Source of the DNA: a virus
Length of the DNA stretch: 26,540 nt
Virus record (IMG/VR): IMGVR_UViG_3300032326_001795
Location: 1-26,540 of that record
Reading direction: 5' to 3' (one strand)
The position numbers and the translations under genes were made by a program. Under the pieces are notes generated by a model. That model was not told where the DNA came from. It made no database searches and was given only the letters and a program-made list of their open reading frames with translations. Shown here in pieces: positions 16,017-24,371 of the stretch (its first letter is position 1; each line of letters begins with the position of its first letter).

Positions 16017-17033
16017 ATGAGTAATCTATTTAAAAAAGCCGCAATTTTCACTGACATCCACTTTGGACTAAAGTCAAACTCAGTTCTTCACAATGAGGAC
16101 TGTTTGGCTTTTGTGAAGTGGGTCACTGCCAAAGCACGAGAGGAAGGTTGTGAAACCTGTTTGTTTCTGGGCGATTGGCACAACAATAGATCCAGTTTGA
16201 ACATTGTTACACTGAACTACAGCCTGCGAGCGCTGGAACATCTCAATGCAAATTTTGAACGTGTGTATTTCATTCCTGGCAATCACGATTTGTACTATCG
16301 CGACAAACGAGATATACAAAGTGTTGAGTGGGCTCGGCACCTCCCTAATGTAGAGATTTGCAACGATTGGTTTTGCAGTGACAATGTGGTTATTGCACCT
16401 TGGCTGGTGGGCGATGATCATAAACGGTTAGCAAAAATGTCTGGTCAATACTTGTTTGGGCACTTTGAGCTGCCTGGATATTTGATGAATGCTATGGTAG
16501 CCATGCCAGACCATGGAGAAATTCGCAGAGAAGATCTTTCAGGATTTGATCATGTGTTCACTGGACATTTTCACAAACGACAAACCAAGAAAAACATTAC
16601 CTACATCGGCAATGCTTTCCCGCACAATTATGCAGACGCTGGCGATGACGAACGTGGGCTTACAATTTTGAAATGGGGTTGCGAGCCTGAATATCATGCT
16701 TGGCCCGACCAGCCCACTTACAGAGTTTATGGATTAGCAAATCTTATTGACAATGCTCAGACGCTTCTTAGACCCAAGATGCACGTTAGAGTTAACTTGG
16801 ACATTGAGATCAGTTACGAAGAAGCTAACTACATCAAAGAAACTTTTGTGGAACAGTACAACCTACGTGAAATGAGCTTGATTCCCAACAAAACTTCTGG
16901 CGTAGAAGAAGATTTGGCACCAGGCGAGGTCAAGTTTGAGTCAGTTGATCAGATTGTTACAGATCAGATTACTAACATTGAGTCAGAGTTCTACGACAAC
17001 AAACTGCTGCTGAAGATTTATCAGACCTTGTAA
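16017..17033 (+). CDS. 47: Recombination endonuclease subunit gp47 (SbcD/Mre11-like)
   Basis: Metallophosphoesterase nuclease that pairs with gp46 to resect DNA ends for recombination-dependent replication and to degrade host DNA. All motifs are present: D13-I-H15, G-D53-W-H55-N, G-N89-H90-D91, G-H149-F and G-H184-F-H186. It is 338 residues against 339 in T4. The start chosen is ATG 16017 (M-S-N-L-F-K-K-A): a longer frame from TTG 16002 would run through the promoter -10 box and adds residues not typical of the family. The stop overlaps the next ATG by one base (TAATG). Confidence 0.93.
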   Translation: MSNLFKKAAIFTDIHFGLKSNSVLHNEDCLAFVKWVTAKAREEGCETCLFLGDWHNNRSSLNIVTLNYSLRALEHLNANFERVYFIPGNHDLYYRDKRDIQSVEWARHLPNVEICNDWFCSDNVVIAPWLVGDDHKRLAKMSGQYLFGHFELPGYLMNAMVAMPDHGEIRREDLSGFDHVFTGHFHKRQTKKNITYIGNAFPHNYADAGDDERGLTILKWGCEPEYHAWPDQPTYRVYGLANLIDNAQTLLRPKMHVRVNLDIEISYEEANYIKETFVEQYNLREMSLIPNKTSGVEEDLAPGEVKFESVDQIVTDQITNIESEFYDNKLLLKIYQTL

Positions 17034-18604
17034 TGATTCAAGTCATAAACGATTTACAAAAATTATACGATACCGCAGGTCCATATTTCCTGTCAGATTT
17101 CTACAAACCTGGCGGCGAAAAACGTTTGCATGAGTTTTTGACATCTGTGTATCAGCCTGAATTCAAAAACAATTTTCGTATTCTGATCGTACAAGACTGT
17201 GTTGACGAATATGACTATCATGATTTACCCGGGCGAGCCGTTTGCACGTTACAAAAATATGCCAGTCAGATTGATATCAGCAATTTTTTTATATTGGTAT
17301 TGTCAGGCAACACACAAATTGATCAAGAGCTAGAACAAGCAAGAAAACTCTATTCCACCGATACCTTGTGCATTCAGAGTCAGTTTGTTCATGACATGTT
17401 GTACAACAGATCAGATAACAAAAAAAGCAATACATTCTGTGTTTTGCCCTGGGTACATCTTTATGTTGGTCCTGACGGAAACGTGTTGCCATGCTGTGTA
17501 GCTGACCAACAACACCCCATGGGCAATATAAACCAGCAATCAATAGACAGCATTGTAAAATCAGAAAAATTCAATCAGTTGCGATATAACATGTTAAATG
17601 GCAATCGCGTCAAGGAATGCAGCCGATGTTATCAACAAGAAGATGCTGGCATTCCAAGTTCTCGGGTATATCACAATGTCAAATGGTCTGACCGCATAAC
17701 GCAACATAACCCCGACGGGTCAATTGATCAATTTGAGCCGTTGTATCTTGACTTACGACTGAACAATATCTGTAATTTGAAATGTAGGATGTGCAGTGGT
17801 TACTTTAGCAGTGCTATTGCACAAGAAGAACAAAAACTGTTTGGAAACAGCAAACATTTAGATAATCTGCTAGTCTCTGATCAAAAGGATATATCTTTAG
17901 AAAAACTTCTAAAGTATTTGCCGTATTGTGAAAAAATATATTTTGCCGGAGGCGAACCTTTGCTGGCCAGCGAACACTACAAGATTTTGAATGCACTGAT
18001 AGAGTGCAACAACACTGACTTAGAAATTGTTTACAATACCAACTTTACAACACTGACTTACAAAAATGTATCTGTTATTGATTTGTGGAAACAATTTTCA
18101 AACGTAACAATTGGCGCAAGTCTTGACGCCATGGGACCAGTAGCTGAATATGTAAGACATGGAACCAATTGGATAGACATTGAATCAAATTTAAAATTGT
18201 TGAGGAATAATTGCCAACATGTTGTTTTTACAGTGACATCCACTGCTGGATTTTTGAACGTTTCAAGTTTGATTGAACTACAAAAAAGCTGGCACGAAAA
18301 CAATGTTGTTGACATTTCGAACTTTAGTGTCTCAACTATGGTAGGTCCAGACTATCTGACACTAAGAATTTTACCTCTGCATCACAAAGAACGATTAGGA
18401 CAAAAGATAAAGAGTCATATTGATTGGTGCCAGCAGAATCAGGCAACAGCTCTTGCAAATCAGTGGGAATCTGTGTTAAAGTATATGTTTAATACAGACG
18501 CAACTCATCATCTGTCCAAATTTAAACAATTGACCAATTTGATGGACCAACACAGAAACGAGTCCTTGCAGTCAGTGCTTCCAGAATTTTCAGATCTTTT
18601 ATGA
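17033..18604 (+). CDS. Radical SAM enzyme 1, twitch/SPASM-like cysteines N-terminal to the core
   Basis: The radical SAM [4Fe-4S] motif is C247-N-L-K-C251-R-M-C254, with G-G-E-P at 306-309. This predicts a 5'-deoxyadenosyl-radical enzyme. Residues ~1-130 form a separate alpha/beta region of unknown role. Between it and the core lies a cysteine-rich segment (C136, C154-C155 in G-N-V-L-P-C-C-V, C196-S-R-C199). This looks like the auxiliary-cluster 'twitch' or half-SPASM seen after the core in peptide- and sugar-modifying family members, but here it precedes the core. The gene is wedged between gp47 (1-nt overlap) and gp46 (4-nt ATGA overlap) with no ribosome site of its own. A sample line is about 32% G+C, against 50% in gp46. 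The substrate cannot be deduced. Confidence 0.85.
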   Translation: MIQVINDLQKLYDTAGPYFLSDFYKPGGEKRLHEFLTSVYQPEFKNNFRILIVQDCVDEYDYHDLPGRAVCTLQKYASQIDISNFFILVLSGNTQIDQELEQARKLYSTDTLCIQSQFVHDMLYNRSDNKKSNTFCVLPWVHLYVGPDGNVLPCCVADQQHPMGNINQQSIDSIVKSEKFNQLRYNMLNGNRVKECSRCYQQEDAGIPSSRVYHNVKWSDRITQHNPDGSIDQFEPLYLDLRLNNICNLKCRMCSGYFSSAIAQEEQKLFGNSKHLDNLLVSDQKDISLEKLLKYLPYCEKIYFAGGEPLLASEHYKILNALIECNNTDLEIVYNTNFTTLTYKNVSVIDLWKQFSNVTIGASLDAMGPVAEYVRHGTNWIDIESNLKLLRNNCQHVVFTVTSTAGFLNVSSLIELQKSWHENNVVDISNFSVSTMVGPDYLTLRILPLHHKERLGQKIKSHIDWCQQNQATALANQWESVLKYMFNTDATHHLSKFKQLTNLMDQHRNESLQSVLPEFSDLL

Positions 18605-20679
18605 TTCATTTTAAAAACTTAACTGTTAGAAACTTTATGAGTGTGGGCAATGCCACACAAGGTATTGACTTTGATCGCAGAGATCTTACACTGGTACTAG
18701 GCGAGAACTTGGATCTAGGAGGTGACGGCAGTCGCAACGGCACAGGCAAGACCACTATTATCAATGCTCTCAGCTATGCTCTGTACGGCAATGCGCTGTC
18801 AAACATTCGCAAAGATAATCTTGTGAACAAAACCAACAGCAAGCACATGTTGGTTAGTTTAGACTTTAGCATCAACGGACAAGACTACCGAATTGAGCGC
18901 GGTCGCAAGCCCAATGTGCTGAGATTCTTTGTGAACAACGAAGACAAAAGTTCTGACGATGCACAAGGCGACAGTCGTGAAACACAAGAAGCCATCGAGC
19001 GTGTGATCGGTATGAGTCATGACATGTTCCGTCATGTGTTGGCGCTAAACACCTACACTGAACCGTTCTTGAGTTTGAAGGCCAATGACCAACGTGCGAT
19101 CATTGAACAGTTGTTGGGTATTACTTTGCTGAGCGAACGTGCTGACCGGATCAAAGAACTCAACAAACAAACCAAAGAAGCTATTAGCCAAGAAGAATTC
19201 CGTATTCGTGCTGTTCAAGAGGCCAACAAGCGTATCGAAGAACAGATCGAAAGCCTGCGTCGGCGACAGACGTTATGGCGCACCAAATACGACAGTGACT
19301 TGGCAGCTTTGGTCACTCAGTACGACGATCTAGCCACAGTTGACATAGAACTAGAACTTGCTGCTCACAAAGAACTGACTACATGGAGCCAACTCAAGCA
19401 ACAACGGGACAGCCGTGACGCTTTGGTTGCTAGACAAACCGCCTGGCAGCAAAAGCATGATGCAGAGGTTGACGCAGCCAGTCGTGCATATCTGGACAAA
19501 AATCGCATCAACATTGAAACAGAGTTGGAGAACTGGGCAGCATTGTCTGCACACAATCACAAAGCTCGAGACATTGCTGAACTTGAAAAACTCATTGCTC
19601 GGTGTGTTGCAGACGAAGCCAAAGAAGTCAAACAAGTTGAAAAACTTCGTGCTGAAATTGCAGAACTGCAAAATCACAAGTGTTATGCTTGCGGGCAGGA
19701 CTTTCACGACACCAATCATGAATCTGTATTGGCTGCAAAACAAAAAGCCTTACAAGAAGCGGCCCTTCAAGCATTGGCTACCAACACTCAGTGGATTGAA
19801 CACACAGATGCACTGCTGAAGTTGGGCGAGCTTGGTGTTGCTCCCGCAACACACTATAACACTGAAGCCGAAGCAATCCGACACAGCAGCGAACTCAACA
19901 GCCTAAAGCAAACACTGGATACAAAGACTGCAGAAACAAATCCTTTTACTGAGCAGCTGAATGAGCTTGAAGACGTTGTGGTTCCTCCTATGCCAGTTAC
20001 TCATTACGACACTGAAGCAGAAGCTATCAAACACTCCAGCCAAGTCAGCAGTTTGTTAACACAGATCACAAACAAGCATGCCGAAACTGATCCCTACGGT
20101 GAGCAGATTGCAGACATGCAGACCAAAGCCTTGCAAACTGTGAGCTATGATGCTCTCAACGAACTTGTACGAGTACAGGAACATCAAGATTTCTTGCTCA
20201 AGTTATTGACCAGCAAGGACAGCTTTGTTCGTAAAAAGATCATTGACCAGAACTTGAGCTACTTGAACAGTCGTCTTACTCACTATCTGGATCGTATTGG
20301 CTTGCCACACACAGTGAAGTTTCAAAATGACTTGAGTGTCAGCATTGAAGAGCTAGGTCGCGAATTGGACTTTGACAACCTCAGCCGTGGTGAGCGCAAC
20401 CGACTGATTCTTTCAATGAGCTGGGCGTTCCGTGATGTTTGGGAAAGCCTATATCATCCTATCAACTTGCTGTTCATCGACGAACTCATTGACAACGGTC
20501 TAGACACACAGGGTGTAGAAAACGCCTTGGCTATTCTCAAGAAGATGAGTCGAGAACGCAACAAGAGTATTTGGCTTGTGAGTCACAGAGAAGAATTGGC
20601 TGGACGAGTTGAGAACATACTCAAAGTGGTCAAAGAAAACGGCTTTACCAACTATAATACAGATGTAGAGGTAGCATGA
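18601..20679 (+). CDS. 46: Recombination endonuclease subunit gp46 (SbcC/Rad50-like ATPase)
   Basis: SMC-type ATPase partner of gp47. Walker A is G-S-R-N-G-T-G-K-T (43-51). A coiled coil follows, then a zinc-hook C361-Y-A-C364 at the tip, a return coiled coil, the ABC signature L-S-R-G-E (594-598) and Walker B L-L-F-I-D-E (623-628). It is 692 residues, longer than T4's 560. Part of the excess is two tandem 50-residue units after the hook (residues 418-467 and 468-517). The start overlaps the radical SAM 1 stop (ATGA). Confidence 0.93.
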   Translation: MIHFKNLTVRNFMSVGNATQGIDFDRRDLTLVLGENLDLGGDGSRNGTGKTTIINALSYALYGNALSNIRKDNLVNKTNSKHMLVSLDFSINGQDYRIERGRKPNVLRFFVNNEDKSSDDAQGDSRETQEAIERVIGMSHDMFRHVLALNTYTEPFLSLKANDQRAIIEQLLGITLLSERADRIKELNKQTKEAISQEEFRIRAVQEANKRIEEQIESLRRRQTLWRTKYDSDLAALVTQYDDLATVDIELELAAHKELTTWSQLKQQRDSRDALVARQTAWQQKHDAEVDAASRAYLDKNRINIETELENWAALSAHNHKARDIAELEKLIARCVADEAKEVKQVEKLRAEIAELQNHKCYACGQDFHDTNHESVLAAKQKALQEAALQALATNTQWIEHTDALLKLGELGVAPATHYNTEAEAIRHSSELNSLKQTLDTKTAETNPFTEQLNELEDVVVPPMPVTHYDTEAEAIKHSSQVSSLLTQITNKHAETDPYGEQIADMQTKALQTVSYDALNELVRVQEHQDFLLKLLTSKDSFVRKKIIDQNLSYLNSRLTHYLDRIGLPHTVKFQNDLSVSIEELGRELDFDNLSRGERNRLILSMSWAFRDVWESLYHPINLLFIDELIDNGLDTQGVENALAILKKMSRERNKSIWLVSHREELAGRVENILKVVKENGFTNYNTDVEVA
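19852..20151 (+). repeat. 46: Tandem 50-residue duplication inside gp46
   Basis: Two adjacent 150-bp units encode residues 418-467 (HYNTEAEAIRHSSELNSL...) and 468-517 (HYDTEAEAIKHSSQVSSL...). Similarity continues through A-E-T-N-P-F-T-E-Q-L versus A-E-T-D-P-Y-G-E-Q-I. The DNA has diverged at many third positions, so the duplication is old and maintained at protein level. It lengthens the returning arm of the coiled coil after the zinc hook. Confidence 0.8.
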
Positions 20680-21314
20680 CCGTAAAAATTTTCGAAAATG
20701 TTTTTTCCAAAGAAGAACTGCAACAACTGTGCGAGTTTTACGCACAACTGCCAGTCGCTAACACACGGTATTTGGACAACAGCAAGCTGTTTCGCATCAT
20801 AAAAAACAGCGAGTACAATCTTGAAGATCAGTTGCCTTACAAAATTCTTCATGAGAAATTGACACAGACTCTGGGCCCACATCATTTTACTGGTGGTCAC
20901 TGGATGGACTCACACGCTCCCTTTAGGTGTCACATCGACAACATAGCCAACTATACTGCTCGAGGAGTTCCGATACATCACTCTGAATTGCACAAAAATG
21001 TTGGAGTATTGATACCACTGTGCGAGGGAGAACATTTTCAAACCATATTTTTTGATCACATGCTTGATCAGCTTTATCCTGGCTACATGAACGACTTGGC
21101 CAACAACAGTGACACAGAACTTGATTCAGTCACAATGTCTTTGCTGGACCATCACAGTGCTGACGAATGTGAAAAAATCAAAAAGTTTAAACTAGCAAAC
21201 ATTGTGCGCTGGAAACTAGGCAACATGTTCACTTGGCCGCGAGACCAACTGCACTGTAGTTCAAACTTTGAAAAATATGGTCTTACCAAACAAGCCATTG
21301 TGTTATGGTTGTAA
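20676..21314 (+). CDS. 2-oxoglutarate/Fe(II)-dependent dioxygenase
   Basis: A 212-residue protein of the 2OG-Fe(II) oxygenase superfamily, which hydroxylates or otherwise oxidises proteins, nucleic acids or small molecules using 2-oxoglutarate and O2. The iron ligands are visible: H86-I-D88 in F-R-C-H-I-D-N, and distal H193 in W-P-R-D-Q-L-H-C-S-S-N-F. K205 twelve residues later (G-L-T-K) is suitably placed to bind the 2OG carboxylate. Such enzymes are frequent in marine T4-like phages and their targets are mostly unknown. The start overlaps the gp46 stop (ATGA), with a GAGG ribosome site inside the gp46 end. Confidence 0.82.
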   Translation: MTVKIFENVFSKEELQQLCEFYAQLPVANTRYLDNSKLFRIIKNSEYNLEDQLPYKILHEKLTQTLGPHHFTGGHWMDSHAPFRCHIDNIANYTARGVPIHHSELHKNVGVLIPLCEGEHFQTIFFDHMLDQLYPGYMNDLANNSDTELDSVTMSLLDHHSADECEKIKKFKLANIVRWKLGNMFTWPRDQLHCSSNFEKYGLTKQAIVLWL

Positions 21315-21317
21315 AAT

Positions 21318-22823
21318 ATGATTGACATACTGCTAATCAATGTTCCGCAAATTTCTCTGGTGTATCCACCTGCGGCCACCAGCCTACTAAAAGGCATTTG
21401 CATTCGGCAGGGGTTTTTGGCGCAGGTCCAGGACTACAACTTAAAACTCTACAACGAATGCCAAGACCAAGCTATATCACAAGAACTGGATCAATATTTT
21501 AGTTTAAACGATGCTGGTGCTGAGTTAAGCAATGTTGCTCAAGCCTATCTTGATCAGTACTACCAACAAGTGATCAACGAAATCATTGAAGTCAATCCAA
21601 AGTTCTTGGGTATCAGCGTTTTTACGTTTCAATGTCAAATTTTTACACAACAACTGTTGCAACGCCTAAGATCAAAATTCAAAAACAAGATTGTGGTAGG
21701 AGGCGCCGGACTGTCCACCAATGGTATTGCATCAACACAAAACGATTTTGGACGTGACTTGTTGGCCAAGAATTTGGTTGATTATTACATACGGGGCGAA
21801 GGCGATTATGCCTTGATTGAACTGCTCAAAGGCAATGTTGATTGCCCAGGTATCAACAACGACAACCAACAACAGATTGATGATCTTGACAGTATTCCTT
21901 ATCCTGACTACAGTGATGTAGTGTCATCCTCATATCGTTGGTCCACTGGAAATCCGCAAATTCCTGTGACTGGCAGCAGAGGGTGCATTAGAAAATGCAG
22001 TTTCTGCGACATTCATGTTGCCTGGAAAAAATATCGTTATCGTTCAGGCAAAAATTTAGCTAAAGAATTCATACATCATTACCAAACACACAACATCAGA
22101 AACTTTTGGTTCACTGACAGTTTGATCAACGGCAGCATGAAAAGTTTCAGAGCATTTTGCAAATCACTGATTGAGTTCTATCAAGAAAACAATTTACCTC
22201 TTCGATATTTCAACTGGGGAGGACAGTTTATTGTGAGAGATTGTCGTAGCATGACTGCTGCAGATTATAAATTGGCTGCTGATGCCGGCATGAATGGTGT
22301 GGCCATGGGTGTGGAAAGTCTAAGTGAATCTGTCAGAGATCACATGAAAAAAGGCTTCAGCAACGAAGATCTTGACTTTACCATGCAGCAGATTCATGCC
22401 AACAACATGAACTGTTATTTTTTGATGATTGTGGGCTATCCCACAGAAACAATGCGCGACTTTGATGACACTGTGCAAAAATTCACAGAGTATCAAAAAT
22501 ACGCATTGGATGGTACTATCTATGGGGTGAACCTAGGCAGCACAGCCAGCATCGACGAAGGAACTCCACTATGGAATGATGTTGATAGTTTGAACATGGA
22601 TCCTGAGAGACAAAACCAAGGATATAACTGGCTGAGTTTAAACAATCCATCATTGACCTTTAAAGAACGCATTCGTCGGCGTATTGTGTTACAAGAAACA
22701 CTGATGGATCTTGGCTACAAAATTTGGAATGGCGATAGTCAGTTAATAAAACTTCAAGAAGCATACAAAAAAATCAATGAAGGAAACTATAAAACTAAAA
22801 TTAATCTACCAGTCCCAGAATAA
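21318..22823 (+). CDS. Radical SAM enzyme 2, B12-binding-like N-terminus
   Basis: Residues ~1-170 form a Rossmann-like domain (I-D-I-L-L-I-N-V-P, then F-L-G-I-S-V-F-T-F-Q, I-V-V-G-G-A-G and Y-Y-I-R-G-E-G-D) arranged like the cobalamin-binding domain of class B radical SAM enzymes. The His of the DxHxxG cobalamin motif is not seen. The radical SAM motif is C223-I-R-K-C227-S-F-C230. Members with this layout carry out methylations, cyclisations or oxidations in lipid, sugar and natural-product pathways. It follows the dioxygenase by 3 nt and its 3' end overlaps the next gene by 47 nt. The reaction is unknown. Confidence 0.85.
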   Translation: MIDILLINVPQISLVYPPAATSLLKGICIRQGFLAQVQDYNLKLYNECQDQAISQELDQYFSLNDAGAELSNVAQAYLDQYYQQVINEIIEVNPKFLGISVFTFQCQIFTQQLLQRLRSKFKNKIVVGGAGLSTNGIASTQNDFGRDLLAKNLVDYYIRGEGDYALIELLKGNVDCPGINNDNQQQIDDLDSIPYPDYSDVVSSSYRWSTGNPQIPVTGSRGCIRKCSFCDIHVAWKKYRYRSGKNLAKEFIHHYQTHNIRNFWFTDSLINGSMKSFRAFCKSLIEFYQENNLPLRYFNWGGQFIVRDCRSMTAADYKLAADAGMNGVAMGVESLSESVRDHMKKGFSNEDLDFTMQQIHANNMNCYFLMIVGYPTETMRDFDDTVQKFTEYQKYALDGTIYGVNLGSTASIDEGTPLWNDVDSLNMDPERQNQGYNWLSLNNPSLTFKERIRRRIVLQETLMDLGYKIWNGDSQLIKLQEAYKKINEGNYKTKINLPVPE

Positions 22824-23268
22824 CAACGGCTGGCCAATGATTATGATAAAGATCAACGACACTGTTGTTGAAAGGTTTCATGCTGACAGTTCAGAATGGA
22901 GTGGCAGTTTTTGTGTTGATGTTCAATCACACAATTTTCTCAAAATAGAACACTACGGAAAAAATTACATCACTGATCAAAACCCTGACAAGTACTTTGA
23001 ATTAAAACAAGTGTTCATAAACGATGTTGATCTCAAACATCACTTGCACAAAATCAAGCAAACTGCGTACTTGCCTCCTTGGGACACAGTTGGGCCACCA
23101 GAACACAGTTTGTATCTAGGACACAACGGATACCTAGGATTGGAATTCCACAGTCCTGTTAACTCATGGCTGCAGACGCTTTTTGGAATCACAACTGAGA
23201 CCATGCACGGACAACAAACTTCTAGGTCAGTGCTGAACAGTGTAAAAAAATATTTTGAAATACCATAA
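22777..23268 (+). CDS. Unknown beta-rich protein between two radical SAM genes (163 aa)
   Basis: No family recognised. The N-terminal ~80 residues alternate strand-like segments (I-K-L-K-L-I-Y-Q-S, W-P-M-I-M-I-K-I-N-D, F-L-K-I-E-H-Y-G-K-N, F-E-L-K-Q-V-F-I-N-D-V-D-L) and look like a small beta-sandwich, resembling carbohydrate-binding modules in layout. The C-terminal half has a distinctive L-P-P-W-D-x6-P-E-H-S-L-Y-L-G-H-N-G-Y segment and a Trp/Tyr/His-rich surface. The start at 22777 overlaps radical SAM 2 by 47 nt. It is preferred over ATG 22838 because the first strand would otherwise be lost, but 22838 remains possible. It ends in a 1-nt overlap with radical SAM 3. It could be a substrate or partner of the flanking enzymes, or a ligand-binding accessory protein. 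Confidence 0.7.
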   Translation: MKETIKLKLIYQSQNNNGWPMIMIKINDTVVERFHADSSEWSGSFCVDVQSHNFLKIEHYGKNYITDQNPDKYFELKQVFINDVDLKHHLHKIKQTAYLPPWDTVGPPEHSLYLGHNGYLGLEFHSPVNSWLQTLFGITTETMHGQQTSRSVLNSVKKYFEIP

Positions 23269-24371
23269 TGTTTCAGTTTGATACCGTCAGCGAATACCAG
23301 TTAGAAATAACCAGCTACTGCAATGCAGCATGTCCTCAATGCCCTCGCAACAAGTTGGGTGTGGGTATCAACCCCTACATGCCCCTGACGCATCTAGATC
23401 GAACTGTGATCGATCGTGCGTTCGACTCAAATCTATGCAAACAACTGAAACAAGTATTTTTTTGCGGCAGTTACGGTGACCCTATCATGCATCCAGAGTT
23501 CTTGGATATTTTGCGTGATTTTAGACGTAAAAATCCCACCTTGTGGCTGTATGTTCATACCAATGGTGGTGTTCACGAACCTGGCTACTGGGCAGAAATT
23601 GCATCAATCATGGCCGGCTACGGTCAAATTGATTTTGGCATCGACGGCCTGGAAGACACTTTACATTTGTATCGCAAGAATGTAAAATATCACAAAGTCA
23701 TTGATAATGCACAAGCGTTTATCTCAGCTGGCGGCAGAGCACAATGGAACTTTATTGTGTTTCGTCACAATCAACATCAGGTTGCACAAGTTCAACAGCT
23801 AGGCCAAGACATGGGATTTTTCAATGTACTGATTAGAAAAACTGGACGTTTTTTAAATCATAACACCATGGAGGAAATGCCCGTTTGGCCTGTGGCAAAC
23901 TCCAGCTATGTTCTACAACCTCCCAGTATTCCCGAATATCAAAATCCAAGCATGAACAACTTGCCTGAGCTCAAAAAACAGTACAGTGACATAAAACAGT
24001 ATTTTGACACCACACCTATACAATGTGATGCCTTGAAAGGACGCAAAGTGGCCGTCAATGCTGAGGGATTGGTGTTGCCTTGTAATTTTTTCAATCACAA
24101 TCTCTATGATGCAAGATTTAGAGACAACAGTTTGCCCGGTGCTAGTTTTTTGCATCAGCCCAACGGCCGCAATCAAGTGAGAGAATTTCTCGAAGGTTAC
24201 GGACTAGAAAATCTCAGTATTCACCATCGTTCTTTACAACAAATATTTGACAACAAGTTCTGGACAGATCTTGTGGAATCATTTACCAACAATCGCAGAC
24301 TATTTGAATGTGCTTTTACCTGCGGTGAAAAATTTACCAAGGTCTGGGACCAAGGAGGAAATCTCAAATGA
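23268..24371 (+). CDS. Radical SAM enzyme 3 with SPASM-like C-terminus
   Basis: The radical SAM motif C18-N-A-A-C22-P-Q-C25 sits very near the N-terminus (E-Y-Q-L-E-I-T-S-Y-C), as in SPASM enzymes. G-S-Y-G-D-P (67-72) takes the place of the G-G-E-P motif. C-terminal cysteines C253, C272 (G-L-V-L-P-C-N), C348 and C352 fit an auxiliary Fe-S cluster domain. Related SPASM proteins modify peptides (sactipeptide and quinohaemoprotein maturases) or sugars. The start overlaps the preceding stop by one base. The 3' end contains the AAGGAGG ribosome site of the next gene and overlaps it by ATGA. Confidence 0.85.
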   Translation: MFQFDTVSEYQLEITSYCNAACPQCPRNKLGVGINPYMPLTHLDRTVIDRAFDSNLCKQLKQVFFCGSYGDPIMHPEFLDILRDFRRKNPTLWLYVHTNGGVHEPGYWAEIASIMAGYGQIDFGIDGLEDTLHLYRKNVKYHKVIDNAQAFISAGGRAQWNFIVFRHNQHQVAQVQQLGQDMGFFNVLIRKTGRFLNHNTMEEMPVWPVANSSYVLQPPSIPEYQNPSMNNLPELKKQYSDIKQYFDTTPIQCDALKGRKVAVNAEGLVLPCNFFNHNLYDARFRDNSLPGASFLHQPNGRNQVREFLEGYGLENLSIHHRSLQQIFDNKFWTDLVESFTNNRRLFECAFTCGEKFTKVWDQGGNLK

